A stretch of DNA of 64,000 nt, from NCBI GenBank assembly GCA_002328835.1, contig DCWN01000044.1:1-64000 (forward strand). Reading direction: 5' to 3'. The notes under the pieces are model-generated. The model did not search any database. It worked only from the letters and a program-made list of their open reading frames with translations, and was not told where the DNA came from. Of the stretch, positions 1-8,915 are shown one piece after another; the first letter of the stretch is position 1, and each line of letters starts with the position of its first letter. The position numbers and the translations under genes are program-made. The stretch is from Acidobacteria bacterium UBA2161 (GTDB taxonomy: Bacteria; Acidobacteriota; Vicinamibacteria; Vicinamibacterales; UBA823).

Positions 1-22
1 CTTTTCCAATGGAGATTTGGTA

Positions 23-412
23 ATGACAAAAAGTGATCCGAACACTGGTGGTTCAGTAGTGACCTATATTTTTGAACTCGGGTTAATAGGTGACCCAGAA
101 ACCTGTAAAAATTTCATCAAAGAGTCAGGAATTTATACGCATGGTTGTAATGAACCGAAAACGATTAGATTTGAGTGGTATTTGTCAACAGACGAGACTT
201 CCGCGACACTTTTGGAATTGTTTGAAGATAGCGATGGAGCGAAATTACGCGTAGAAAATCTACTTGCAAGTTCGTTGGTCGGTCGATTTCAAGAACTTTT
301 TGAAATAAAGAGTTTTACTGTTCTTGGTCCGGTGAAAGAAGATTTAAATGACATAGTTAGTCAGTTTGGTGCAGAAATACGAAAATATGCTGCTGGGTTT
401 TACCGGTTGTAA
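23..412 (+). CDS. Small AT-rich protein, possible antibiotic-biosynthesis-monooxygenase (ABM) fold
   Basis: A complete 129-residue protein begins at ATG 23, preceded by GGAG at 11-14 with 8-base spacing; an in-frame TTG at 17 is less likely. The stretch TIRFEWYLSTDE followed by a segment like LLELFEDSDGAKL resembles the beta-strand and helix pattern of small ABM-fold quinol-monooxygenase-like proteins, which act as dimers. That is a resemblance only, and no catalytic residue can be named. The gene is clearly AT-richer than everything to its right and uses codons such as AAA, ATT and TTT that are rare elsewhere in the window. It is therefore probably recently acquired. It ends 140 bases before the helicase gene, with a perfect palindrome between them. 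Confidence 0.6.
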   Translation: MTKSDPNTGGSVVTYIFELGLIGDPETCKNFIKESGIYTHGCNEPKTIRFEWYLSTDETSATLLELFEDSDGAKLRVENLLASSLVGRFQELFEIKSFTVLGPVKEDLNDIVSQFGAEIRKYAAGFYRL

Positions 413-430
413 CTTGTGAGATATTACTCA

Positions 431-464
431 GATGCGGTAGTTGCCACGTGGCAACTACCGCATC
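431..464. repeat. Perfect 34-bp palindrome
   Basis: The left arm GATGCGGTAGTTGCCAC is followed immediately by its exact reverse complement, with no spacer. It lies 19 bases after the stop of the AT-rich gene. No T-run follows, so it is not a canonical intrinsic terminator. It could be a bidirectional stem, an operator, or the scar or end of a mobile segment. Confidence 0.9.
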
Positions 465-552
465 AAGTCACTATCGAACTGACCAATTCCGTCACGGTTG
501 AGTAATGACCTGGCGACCTGATGCTGTGATGGCCTGAGGCCGTGACCGTCTG

Positions 553-2847
553 ATGGACTTTCTCTCAGAACTCAACCCCGAGCAGCGCGAAGCGACTCTG
601 CAAACGAACGGCCCGCTACTCATCCTGGCGGGCGCCGGTTCGGGCAAGACCCGGGTCATTGCCTACCGGATCGCCTACCTGATCGGCGACGGCCATGCCG
701 AGGCCGACCACGTCTTGGCGGTCACGTTCACCAACAAGGCGGCCGCCGAGATGCGGGCGCGGGTCGAGCGGCTGCTGGAGTCGGAGTGCGGACGGCTCTG
801 GATCTCGACGTTCCACTCGCTGTGCGCCCGGCTGCTACGCCGCGAGGCACCGGCGCTCGGCCTGTCGCGCGATTTCGTCATCTACGATTCGACCGATCAG
901 CTGGCCGTCGTCAAGCGCGCGATTCGGGACCTGGGCTTCGACGACAAGCTGCTGCCGCCGAAGGCGGCGCTCGGACGGATCAGCTCGGCCAAGAACCGGA
1001 TGCAGAGCCCGGACGATCTGGCGGCCAGCGGGTGGGGCCCCTTCGACGATCGGGTCGTACAGATCTACACGCGCTACGCGCGCGCGCTCGGCGAGGCCGG
1101 GGCGCTCGATTTCGACGACCTGCTGCTGAAGACCGTCGAACTGTTCGACGTCTCCGAACGGGTCAGGACCAAGTACGCCGAACAGTTCCGCTACGTGCTG
1201 GTCGACGAGTACCAGGACACGAACCGCCCGCAGTACATGCTGATCCGCCGACTGGCGGAGAAGCATCGCAACCTGTGTGTCGTCGGCGACCCCGACCAGT
1301 CGATCTACAAGTGGCGCGGCGCGGATCTCCGGAACATCATGGATTTCGAGGAGGACTTTCCGGAAACGAAGGTCGTGCGGCTCGAGCGCAACTATCGGTC
1401 GACGCAGGTGATCCTCGATGCGGCGTCGGCCGTCATCCGTCAAAACCTGAACCGCAAGGAGAAGCGGCTCTGGACGGAGCAGGCCGCCGGCGCGCGGATC
1501 ACCTACTACCGTGGCGGCGACGAGCTGGAGGAGGCCGACTTCATCGCCACGGCGGCGCGCGGCGCCACGCTCGACTCGGCCGACGCCGGGCCCGGTGAAG
1601 CGGCGCTGGCCGTCCTGTATCGCACCAATGCCCAGTCGCGCGCCATCGAAGATGCGCTGCTGCGGGTGGGCGTGGCCTACCGGATCATCGGCGGCGTCCG
1701 CTTCTACGAACGGAAGGAAATCAAGGACACGCTGGCGTATCTCAAGCTGGCGATCAACCCCGACGACGATGTCAGCCTTCGGCGGGTGATCAACGTGCCC
1801 ACGCGAGGCATCGGCAAGGGCGTCATGGAGTCGCTGGAGAGGATCGACCCCGCCACGCACAACGCCCCGCTCCTGGCGGCCTCCGCCGACGAGGACCCGC
1901 CGGCCTCGCTCTGGCGCCGCGTCGTGCGCGCCGTGGACGAACGGCTCGTGCCGACCCGCGCCCTCAGCAGCCTGTCGGCGTTCCGGACGCTCGTCGAACA
2001 TCTCGGCGCCGTCGCGCACCGCGAACCGGCCTCGGCCACGGTCGAGGCCGTCCTCGACCAATCGGGCTACCTCCACGACCTGCAGGAGGAGCGGAGCGAG
2101 GAGGCACAGGCGCGCATCGAAAACCTCCAGGAGCTGGTCTCGGCTGCGCGTGAGTACGAAGCGCAGGATGCCGAGCCGTCGCTTAACGGGTTCGTCGACC
2201 GCCTGTCGCTGCTCTCGGAGACCGACGAGGTCGAAGGCGACGATGCGGCTCACGTCGCCCTGATGACGCTCCACGCCTCGAAGGGCCTGGAGTTCCCGAC
2301 GGTCGTGATGGCCGGCCTCGAGGAAGGGCTCTTCCCGCACGCCCGGGCGCGCGAGGACGACGAGGAACTCGAGGAAGAGCGGCGGCTCTGCTACGTCGGC
2401 ATGACCCGGGCGCAGCAGCGGCTCGTCCTCACCGGCTGCGCGCGGCGTCGAGTCTTCGGCGAGTACCAGGCCAGCGACGCGTCGCGGTTCGTCGACGAGG
2501 TTCCGGCCGCGCTGGTCGACCGGCTCGGAGCAACAGGGTCGGCGGGATCGGCGGGGCAGGGCTCACTGCTCGGCTCGGGGCGCCGCTCCGGTCGAGGATG
2601 GGGCGGCGGGCGCGCGCACCGACCGAAGCCGGCCGAGGAAACGTTCGAGCCGACCTACGCCTATGAGGACGAGGACCAGTCGCTCGGCACGGTCGGTCCG
2701 GGCACCCGCGTCCGTCATCCGCTGTTCGGCATCGGCACCATTGTGGCGGTCGAGCCGCTGCACGATGACGCCAAGCTCACCGTCAAGTTCCGGACTGCGG
2801 GACAAAAGAAGCTGCTCGCCAAGTACGCGAAGCTGACGCCGGCATAG
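553..2847 (+). CDS. pcrA: ATP-dependent DNA helicase, UvrD/PcrA family
   Basis: This 764-residue superfamily 1A 3'-5' helicase acts in nucleotide excision repair, mismatch repair and removal of stalled RNA polymerase. The N-terminus LSELNPEQREA is the Q-motif region, Walker A AGAGSGKT lies near residues 27-34, DEYQDTN is motif II, GDPDQSIYKWRGA is motif III, and LMTLHASKGLEF and VGMTRAQ are motifs V-VI. The C-terminus has a PcrA-type tail (GTRVRHPLFGIGTI) that in homologues forms a Tudor-like RNA-polymerase-binding domain. Length is typical (720-770). It is transcribed alone and converges with the antiporter cluster, with only 22 bases between the two stops. Confidence 0.95.
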   Translation: MDFLSELNPEQREATLQTNGPLLILAGAGSGKTRVIAYRIAYLIGDGHAEADHVLAVTFTNKAAAEMRARVERLLESECGRLWISTFHSLCARLLRREAPALGLSRDFVIYDSTDQLAVVKRAIRDLGFDDKLLPPKAALGRISSAKNRMQSPDDLAASGWGPFDDRVVQIYTRYARALGEAGALDFDDLLLKTVELFDVSERVRTKYAEQFRYVLVDEYQDTNRPQYMLIRRLAEKHRNLCVVGDPDQSIYKWRGADLRNIMDFEEDFPETKVVRLERNYRSTQVILDAASAVIRQNLNRKEKRLWTEQAAGARITYYRGGDELEEADFIATAARGATLDSADAGPGEAALAVLYRTNAQSRAIEDALLRVGVAYRIIGGVRFYERKEIKDTLAYLKLAINPDDDVSLRRVINVPTRGIGKGVMESLERIDPATHNAPLLAASADEDPPASLWRRVVRAVDERLVPTRALSSLSAFRTLVEHLGAVAHREPASATVEAVLDQSGYLHDLQEERSEEAQARIENLQELVSAAREYEAQDAEPSLNGFVDRLSLLSETDEVEGDDAAHVALMTLHASKGLEFPTVVMAGLEEGLFPHARAREDDEELEEERRLCYVGMTRAQQRLVLTGCARRRVFGEYQASDASRFVDEVPAALVDRLGATGSAGSAGQGSLLGSGRRSGRGWGGGRAHRPKPAEETFEPTYAYEDEDQSLGTVGPGTRVRHPLFGIGTIVAVEPLHDDAKLTVKFRTAGQKKLLAKYAKLTPA

Positions 2848-2869
2848 GGTTGGCTGAGGGCGACCGCCT

Positions 2870-4591
2870 TCAGATTCCGCCCTGCCGCCAGATCGCCAGC
2901 ACCAGTCCGACAATCCCGACGACGATCCAGACGACGGTCGCACCGATCGGCAGGCGATGGCGGTCGGCGTCGTACGGCGGCGCGGCCGGCGTCGCCAGAT
3001 GGAACGGGCTCTGCAGCACGTCGGTGACTCCGGCAAGGGCGATGTTGACGCCCGCCCGCCAGGCATGCCCGAGCCGGGCGGTGCCGCGCGCCAGGCCGCC
3101 GACGGCGTTCCAGATCGGGCGCCGCCAGAGCCGGTCGGTGTCGAGCGTCACCGTCGGCTTCCCGCCCAGTCCGCCGCGCATCAAGAGAAACGCCGCGGCG
3201 GTGCCCACCAGGAGCTGCACCGTCGAGAAGACGTGGTCGGCGGTGTAGGGCAGATAGTCGACCGGCGGCAGCGGCAGCCGCGCGTACAGCCATCCGGGCA
3301 CGATCCCGATGCCGATGCAAGCGACGGCCGCCAGACTCATCGCCGCGATCATGTTGCTCGGCAGTCTCACCGGCGCCAGCCCTCGGTCGGGCCCGAAGAA
3401 GGTGAAGTAGGGCAGCTTCAGGCCGGTGTGGAGGAAGGTGCCGACACTGGCGATCGTCAACAGCCACTCGACTCCCGTCAGGCCGTGGTCAGACGCGGCC
3501 GAGACGATCAGCGGCTTGCTGACGAACCCGTTGAACAGCGGCACACCCGAGATCGAGCAGGCGCCGATCAGGTAGAGCGTCGTGACGACCGGCATCGAGC
3601 GCGCCAGGCCGCCCAGTTCAGTGAGCCTCCGTCGACCGGTCGCCTGCATCACGGCACCCGCGCCCATCAGCAGCAACGCCTTGTAGAGGATGTGCGAAAA
3701 GGCATGGGCCGCGGCGCCGTTCAGCGCCAGGGCGGTTCCGATGCCGACGCCGGCCACCATGTAGCCGATCTGGCTGACGATGTGGTACGCGAGCAGCCGG
3801 CGGATATCGTTCTCGAGCACGGCGAACACGGCACCGTAGACCGCCATGATCGCGCCGACCCAGGCGAGCGCCTCGACGCCCGGGAAGGCTCGGATGAGCA
3901 GGTAGATCGCCGTCTTCGTCGTGAACGCGCTCAGGAGGATCGTGCCCGTAACCGAGGCCTCGGGGTAGGCGTCGGTCAACCAGGCGTGCACCGGCGGCAC
4001 CGCGGCGTTGATGAGAACGCCGCCGAGGATCAAGCTGTAGCCGAGGCCGGCGTCAGAGGCGAGCGGCTCGAGCGAGAGGCCGGCGCCGCTCGACCAGAGC
4101 AGCGCGATGCCCGCGAAGAGCAACGCGCCGGCCGTCAGGTGCATGAAGATGTACCGGAACCCAGCCATCCGGGCGCGCACGCTGCCCCCGAACCAGACGA
4201 TCAGGAGCGACGCCACGCCCATCAATTCCAGGCCGACGAACGCGGTGATCCAGTCGCCGGCATAGACGACGCCAAGGCCGCCGGCGGCGTAGACGAGTGT
4301 CGCGATCTGCTCGCCGCCACGGTCGACGTGCAGCGCGTAGACCGCGCCGATGAACGTGATGCCCGTGAAGATCAGCCCGAAGAGCTGACTCAGAGGGTCG
4401 ACCCGCACCAGCACGAGGCTCTGACCCGCAAGGTCGACGACGCCGTGATGGCCGGCCGGCGCGCCGAGCGCCGCGGCCATCGCCAGCAGCGGGGCCGCCA
4501 GGAGCACCGCGCGCCGGGCGTGCCCGCGGAGCATCGCCACGAGCGGAGCGGCGGCCAGCAAGACCAACGCCGGATGGAGCAAGGGCTGCAT
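2870..4591 (-). CDS. Mrp/NuoL-M-N-like proton-conducting antiporter subunit (third copy)
   Basis: A 573-residue polytopic membrane protein of the proton-translocating NuoL/M/N and MrpA/MrpD family. Recognisable segments are the helix with the conserved acidic residue (AFVGLELMGVASLL), the loop region PPVHAWLTDAYPEAS, and RRLLAYHIVSQIGYM, which matches the family's RRLLAYSTIGQ-type helix. It is the last gene of the cluster, 3 bases downstream of the 78-residue gene. The C-terminal 120 residues form an extra soluble stretch and a final membrane segment, giving a length nearer NuoL than MrpD. The role is inferred to be one of three proton- or sodium-conducting modules in one complex. Confidence 0.85.
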   Translation of the reverse strand: MQPLLHPALVLLAAAPLVAMLRGHARRAVLLAAPLLAMAAALGAPAGHHGVVDLAGQSLVLVRVDPLSQLFGLIFTGITFIGAVYALHVDRGGEQIATLVYAAGGLGVVYAGDWITAFVGLELMGVASLLIVWFGGSVRARMAGFRYIFMHLTAGALLFAGIALLWSSGAGLSLEPLASDAGLGYSLILGGVLINAAVPPVHAWLTDAYPEASVTGTILLSAFTTKTAIYLLIRAFPGVEALAWVGAIMAVYGAVFAVLENDIRRLLAYHIVSQIGYMVAGVGIGTALALNGAAAHAFSHILYKALLLMGAGAVMQATGRRRLTELGGLARSMPVVTTLYLIGACSISGVPLFNGFVSKPLIVSAASDHGLTGVEWLLTIASVGTFLHTGLKLPYFTFFGPDRGLAPVRLPSNMIAAMSLAAVACIGIGIVPGWLYARLPLPPVDYLPYTADHVFSTVQLLVGTAAAFLLMRGGLGGKPTVTLDTDRLWRRPIWNAVGGLARGTARLGHAWRAGVNIALAGVTDVLQSPFHLATPAAPPYDADRHRLPIGATVVWIVVGIVGLVLAIWRQGGI

Positions 4592-4594
4592 CGC

Positions 4595-4831
4595 TTACGG
4601 CTCGTCCTCGGGGTGATCGTCCTCGGGCTGCTGCAGCCCTAGCTGCCCGAGTAGCTTCGATCCCCAGACCAGCAACCCGCAGCCGGCGAAGCCGATCGCC
4701 AGATCGAATCCCGCCACGCCGTGCCACCAGGCGCCGTGCTCCTCGGGCTGGATCAGGATCTCGGCGACGAAGCTGACCGCCGCGCACCCTGCCAGGGCGA
4801 TGAGCAGTCGTGTTGCTATCGGCATCGACAT
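4595..4831 (-). CDS. Small two-helix membrane protein of the antiporter cluster
   Basis: A 78-residue protein with two predicted membrane segments (about residues 6-25 and 40-60) and an acidic tail ending EDDHPEDEP. It is not one of the seven canonical Mrp subunits. It lies 3 bases from each neighbouring antiporter gene, so it is almost certainly co-translated and may be an accessory or assembly subunit. No family was recognised. The start is ATG 4831. Confidence 0.75.
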   Translation of the reverse strand: MSMPIATRLLIALAGCAAVSFVAEILIQPEEHGAWWHGVAGFDLAIGFAGCGLLVWGSKLLGQLGLQQPEDDHPEDEP

Positions 4832-4834
4832 TCC

Positions 4835-6328
4835 TTACGGCAGCCCCCCCGAGCCGGCAACGACGCTCTCGGCCGCCAGGCGGGCCAGGGCGAAGAAGCG
4901 GAACCCGACGCTGGGCGCAACCCCGAGCACCAGCGCCACCGCGGCCGTCACACCCAGCGGCAGCGCCATCGGCCATGGGGCCTCGCGCGCGTCAGCCGTC
5001 TCGGTGGTTGGAGCCTTGAAGAACGCGTCGTAGATGATCGGGAAGAAGTAGGCGGCGTTGAGCAGGCCGCTCACCACGAGGACGCCGACGATGATCTCGT
5101 CGCCGGCCGTCAGCGCTCCGACGCCGAGGTTCCACTTCGCGATGAAGCCCGCCAGCAGCGGCACACCGGCCAGGCCACAGGCGCCGACGGCGAATGCCGT
5201 CATCGTCACCGGCATCTGCCGGCCGAGCCCGTCGAACCCGTGCACGCCGTCGCGGTGGGCCTGCGTGTGCAGCGCGCCGGCACAGAAGAACATCGTGATC
5301 TTCATGAACCCGTGGCCGGCAATGTGGAACATGGCGCCGGTCAGCGCCGCCACCGAGCCCAGCGCGGCGCCCAGCACGATGTAGGACAGCTGTCCGATGG
5401 TCGAGTAGGCCAGCAGGCGCTTGAGATGATCCTCGCCCAGCGCGCGCATCGACGCGATCAGGATCGTCGCGGCGGCCGCGACGATCAGCACCGTGTCGGC
5501 GCCGGTCGCCCGGAGCACGTCGACGCCGAAGACGTAGCCGACGATGCGCACCACACCGAACGCGCCGGCTTTCACGACCGCCACCGCGTGCAGCAGCGCA
5601 CTGACCGGCGTGGGTGCCACCATGGCCGCGGGCAGCCACCCATGCAGCGGCATGATCGCCGCCTTCACGCCGCACCCGACGATGAAGAGCGCGAAGGCGG
5701 CGGCGAGGACGCCCGCCTCGGCGCGGCCGGCCAGAAAGCCGCCCGGCGTGAAGTCGGCGCCCGGCGCCACGCTCTCGGTCCAGACGATCGCGACGAGCAG
5801 CACCTGACCCGCCCCCAGCGTGTACACGAGATAGCGGCGGCCGGCGCTGCGCGCCTCCGCGGTCTGGGCGTGGACGACGAGCGGATAGGTCGCCAGCGTT
5901 AGCACCTCGTAGCAGACGAAGAAGGTCAGCAGGTTGGCAGCGAACGCGATGCCGACCGTCGCCGACAGGCAGACCGCGAAGCTGACGTAATAGGCCGTCT
6001 GACGTGGCACCGCGGCGGCGCGGAGATAGCCGACCGAGTAGAGCGAGGTCAGCAGCCAGAGGCTCGATGCGGTCAGCGCGAACAGCAGCCCGAGCGCGTC
6101 GGCGCGAAACCCGAGCGTCAGGCCGGCCGCGAGCGGGAGCCGCGCACTCTCGATCGCCTGCCCATCCAGCACCGCCGGCAGCATCGACGCCACGAGCGCG
6201 AGCTTCAGCCCGGCCGCCGCGAAGGTGATCGCCTCGCGGAGGGCCGGACGCCGGCCGGCCAGCGGCAGCAGGGTCGCCGCGAGCAGCGAAACCAGGACGG
6301 CGGCGAGCGGTCGGGCAGCCAGATCCAT
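4835..6328 (-). CDS. NuoL/M-like antiporter subunit (second copy)
   Basis: This 497-residue membrane protein has about 14 hydrophobic segments. The helix with the essential Glu reads TFFVCYEVLTLATYPL, and the conserved Lys region reads GVKAAIMPLHGWLP, followed by a second lysine in VVKAGAF. HLKRLLAYSTIGQLSY is a textbook NuoL/M motif. These residues form the half-channel of proton-translocating subunits in complex I and Mrp complexes. The start ATG 6328 abuts the stop of the upstream subunit with no gap. It is likely a structural subunit of the same multi-subunit antiporter. Confidence 0.88.
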   Translation of the reverse strand: MDLAARPLAAVLVSLLAATLLPLAGRRPALREAITFAAAGLKLALVASMLPAVLDGQAIESARLPLAAGLTLGFRADALGLLFALTASSLWLLTSLYSVGYLRAAAVPRQTAYYVSFAVCLSATVGIAFAANLLTFFVCYEVLTLATYPLVVHAQTAEARSAGRRYLVYTLGAGQVLLVAIVWTESVAPGADFTPGGFLAGRAEAGVLAAAFALFIVGCGVKAAIMPLHGWLPAAMVAPTPVSALLHAVAVVKAGAFGVVRIVGYVFGVDVLRATGADTVLIVAAAATILIASMRALGEDHLKRLLAYSTIGQLSYIVLGAALGSVAALTGAMFHIAGHGFMKITMFFCAGALHTQAHRDGVHGFDGLGRQMPVTMTAFAVGACGLAGVPLLAGFIAKWNLGVGALTAGDEIIVGVLVVSGLLNAAYFFPIIYDAFFKAPTTETADAREAPWPMALPLGVTAAVALVLGVAPSVGFRFFALARLAAESVVAGSGGLP

Positions 6329-7804
6329 TTACGAGACGGTCGGTGGCAGCGCGCGCTCGAGCAGATGCGTGACGACCGGCTGGTGGAACAGCCCGAGCAG
6401 GAGGACGACGAGGGCCAGCACGAGGGCCGGGGCGAGCATTCCGAACGGCAGGTCGCGTCGCTCGGGAGCCGGTCTGCTCTCGTCGGCGCCGAGGAACAGG
6501 CGCTCGAGGACCCGGAAGAAGTAGATCGCGCTGAGCCAGCTGCTGCCGACGAGCGCCGCCACCCCGAGCCAGGCCTCGGCCTCGAACGCACCCAGCAGCA
6601 GGTACCACTTGCTGAAGAAGCCGGCGGTGGGCGGCAACCCGACCATCGACACGGCGGCGACCGCGAACGCCGTGGCGCTCAGCGGCAGCCGGCGCCCGAC
6701 GCCGGCGAAACCGGCGACGCTCGACAGACCGGTCCGCCATCGGATGCCACCCGTGACGAGGAAGAGGCACCCTTTCATCAGCGCGTGATTGAGGACGTGG
6801 AAGAGCGCGCCGACGATGGCAATCGGCGACCCCAGCGAGAATCCGAAGATGATGTAGCCCATCTGGCCGACGCTGGAGTAGGCCAGCATCCGGCGGACAT
6901 CCGACTGCGCGAGCGCCAGCCAGGAGCCGGCGACGATGGCCGCCACCCCGGCCCAGCCGAGAAAGACCAGCGCGCTTGCGGCAGCCGGTTCGGCTCCCAG
7001 AACGAAGTAGAGCACGCGGTAGAGCGCGTAGGCGCTCACCTTCGTCATCACCGCGGCCACGAATCCGGTGACCGGTGGCGGCGCATAGGTGTAGGCATCG
7101 GGCAGCCACCCGTGGAACGGAAAGACCGCGGCCTTGATGGCCAGGCCGATGACGATGAGCCCGACGCCCACGGCCGTGGCGGTCGGCTGATCGGCCGCGG
7201 CAAGCCGCGCCGAGAGGTCGGTCATGTTCAGCGTGCCGGTCAGCGCATAGAGGTAGCCGATGCCCAACAGGTAACACGACGCCGCCACGGTGCCGACGAG
7301 CAGGTAGCGAAACGTCGCGACGGCCGCGCGGTCGCCGCCCGTGGCGAGGAGCGCGTACGCCGCAATCGACGAGATCTCGAGAAAGACGTAGAGGTTGAAG
7401 AGATCACCGGTCGCCACGATGCCCAGCAGGCCGGCAACCAGCAGGAGGTAGAGCGAATCGAACAACCCGATTCGATCCGGGCCCGACGTCCGAAGATACG
7501 GCCCGGCGTAGATCGCCGCGGCCAGTGCGAGGCTGGCGACGAGCACACTCATGCCGCCGCTGAGCGGATCGAGCACGTACTCGATGCCCCAGGGCGGCGC
7601 CCAGCCACCCAGCTCGTACTGCCAGACCCCGTCGGCCGTGCGCAGAACCCGCGTGAGCGCCACGCTCGCGGCCACGAGTGTCGCGGCCAGGGTGGCGAGC
7701 GTCACGGCATGGGCGGCCGTCGACGACCGGCGGCCGAGCAGCGGCACGACCAGTGCCGCCGATAGCGGCACGACGACGATGAGGATGGGGAGATGTTCGC
7801 TCAT
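6329..7804 (-). CDS. mrpD: MrpD-like monovalent cation/proton antiporter subunit (first copy)
   Basis: A 491-residue protein, closest in style to MrpD/MnhD. GDLFNLYVFLEISSIAAYAL is the MrpD helix with the essential Glu, IKAAVFPFHGWLPDAYTYAPPPV is matched in segments by the conserved Lys/His loop, and VRRMLAYSSVGQMGYI is the family helix. It overlaps the mrpC-like gene by 4 bases (ATGA-type coupling), the order found in Mrp operons (C then D). Of the three large subunits this is the one I would call MrpD; the other two would together supply the MrpA-type proton module. Confidence 0.88.
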   Translation of the reverse strand: MSEHLPILIVVVPLSAALVVPLLGRRSSTAAHAVTLATLAATLVAASVALTRVLRTADGVWQYELGGWAPPWGIEYVLDPLSGGMSVLVASLALAAAIYAGPYLRTSGPDRIGLFDSLYLLLVAGLLGIVATGDLFNLYVFLEISSIAAYALLATGGDRAAVATFRYLLVGTVAASCYLLGIGYLYALTGTLNMTDLSARLAAADQPTATAVGVGLIVIGLAIKAAVFPFHGWLPDAYTYAPPPVTGFVAAVMTKVSAYALYRVLYFVLGAEPAAASALVFLGWAGVAAIVAGSWLALAQSDVRRMLAYSSVGQMGYIIFGFSLGSPIAIVGALFHVLNHALMKGCLFLVTGGIRWRTGLSSVAGFAGVGRRLPLSATAFAVAAVSMVGLPPTAGFFSKWYLLLGAFEAEAWLGVAALVGSSWLSAIYFFRVLERLFLGADESRPAPERRDLPFGMLAPALVLALVVLLLGLFHQPVVTHLLERALPPTVS

Positions 7805-8181
7805 TCGCGCAGCCTGTCGAGCAGCGCCGGCTCGTTGAGCGTGCCGAAGCGGCGGCGGATCCGGATGAGCAGCGCGAGCGCGACGCCGGTCGTGCTGACC
7901 GACACGACGATTGCCGTCAGCATCAAGGCATGCGGCAGCGGATTGACGTAGGCCGCCGGGTCGATCGGGCCCGCCGTAGCGGCAGCGGGCACGACCGGGA
8001 CCGTCGCACCGAACTTGGTCGACAGCGCAATGAAGAAGACGATCACCGCGACCTGCAGGATGTTCATCGCCATGAGTTTCCGCAGCAGATGGGAACGGGC
8101 GATGATGCCGTAGAGCCCGACGAGCAGGAGCGCCGCGGCCTGGAGGTATTGGACGGTGCTTGCGTCGAGGGAATCGATCAT
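7801..8181 (-). CDS. mrpC: MrpC/NuoK-like antiporter subunit
   Basis: A 126-residue protein with three hydrophobic segments. The N-terminal helix contains GLYGIIARSHLLRKLMAMNILQVAV in shortened MrpC/NuoK style, where the small helical subunit carries the lateral proton path. The segment PHALMLTAIVVSVSTTGVAL is a strong MnhC/NuoK signature (ALxLTAIVI). The start is ATG 8181, 15 bases after the mrpB-like stop, and the end overlaps the next gene by 4 bases. Confidence 0.88.
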   Translation of the reverse strand: MIDSLDASTVQYLQAAALLLVGLYGIIARSHLLRKLMAMNILQVAVIVFFIALSTKFGATVPVVPAAATAGPIDPAAYVNPLPHALMLTAIVVSVSTTGVALALLIRIRRRFGTLNEPALLDRLRE

Positions 8182-8196
8182 CTCAGGCGGGGTCCT

Positions 8197-8631
8197 TCAC
8201 GCGTCGTCCCGCGCTTCCACGAGCACGTCGAAGATCAGTTCGAGGACACCGGTCACGGCGAGCGCGACCCCGATCTCGACGGCCAGGCTGCCGGCCGCAC
8301 GCACCTCAGCCGGCGCGAGCGTGAGCGGCAGGGCGGAGTAGTCGAGGAAGTGGCCGCCGAAGATCGGTCCGAGCAAGCCAACCCCAGCGAAGATCCCGGC
8401 GCCGGTGCAGAGCAGCACGACGGCGGTCTCGGGCGGCATGACCCACCCGGCCGCCCGCCCCCTGACGAGCCGCACCAGAATCAGACACGCGGCGATGATC
8501 ACACCGCCCTGGAAGCCGCCCCCCGGGCTGTCGTGGCCGTGCACGACGACGTAGGCGCCGAACATCAACATGAACGGCGTCATCAGCCGGCTCGCCGCGT
8601 CGAGCGCCGGGCTGCCGAACCCGGAATTCAT
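8197..8631 (-). CDS. mrpB: MrpB/MnhB-like antiporter subunit
   Basis: A 144-residue membrane protein with four hydrophobic segments. VVHGHDSPGGGFQGGVIIAA contains the MnhB signature GHxxPGGGFQGG. ATG 8631 overlaps the preceding stop by one base (TGATG), so I chose this start over an upstream in-frame extension that would run into the neighbouring gene. In Mrp complexes MrpB packs beside the MrpA C-terminal domain, which is encoded here by the two small genes upstream. Confidence 0.88.
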   Translation of the reverse strand: MNSGFGSPALDAASRLMTPFMLMFGAYVVVHGHDSPGGGFQGGVIIAACLILVRLVRGRAAGWVMPPETAVVLLCTGAGIFAGVGLLGPIFGGHFLDYSALPLTLAPAEVRAAGSLAVEIGVALAVTGVLELIFDVLVEARDDA

Positions 8632-8915
8632 CACGGCCCGACTCCTCGCGATCGGCCGCCCAGGATCAGCCAGCAGGCCAGGCCCGCTGCGCAAATCACC
8701 GTGGTCTCACCCAGCGTGTCGTACGCGCGATAGTCGGCGAGCACGCCGGTCACGAGATTCGTGGCCCCGGTCTCCTCGTACCCGCGTGCGATGTAGCGCG
8801 GCGAGACGTGCGTGGCCGCGGGCGACTCGGGATCGCCGACGCGCGGCAGGCCGCCCGCGGCTGCCACGAGCACGGCGCCCAACGCCAGGAGCGGAAGGAT
8901 CGCCAGGCGCGCCAT
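8631..8915 (-). CDS. MbhE-like subunit (separate MrpA C-terminal piece)
   Basis: A 94-residue protein with an N-terminal membrane segment, a polar middle section (ATNLVTGVLADYRAYDTLGE) and a C-terminal membrane segment. NxVTxVLxDxRxxDTLGE is characteristic of the MbhE domain fused to the end of classical MrpA but encoded separately in membrane-bound hydrogenases. The downstream end overlaps mrpB by one base and the start abuts the DUF4040 gene. Splitting MrpA in this way is the archaeal/Mbh-like arrangement. Confidence 0.82.
   Translation of the reverse strand: MARLAILPLLALGAVLVAAAGGLPRVGDPESPAATHVSPRYIARGYEETGATNLVTGVLADYRAYDTLGETTVICAAGLACWLILGGRSRGVGP

Noticed and set aside
835..2340. 501-codon open frame opposite uvrD
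   Set aside because: It lies entirely antisense to a helicase with all motifs intact and has no independent support.
2957..4642. Long open frame on the plus strand opposite the antiporter genes
   Set aside because: It is a complement of strong NuoL-family coding sequence, highly charged and repetitive, with no recognisable motif; it arises from GC-rich codon use.
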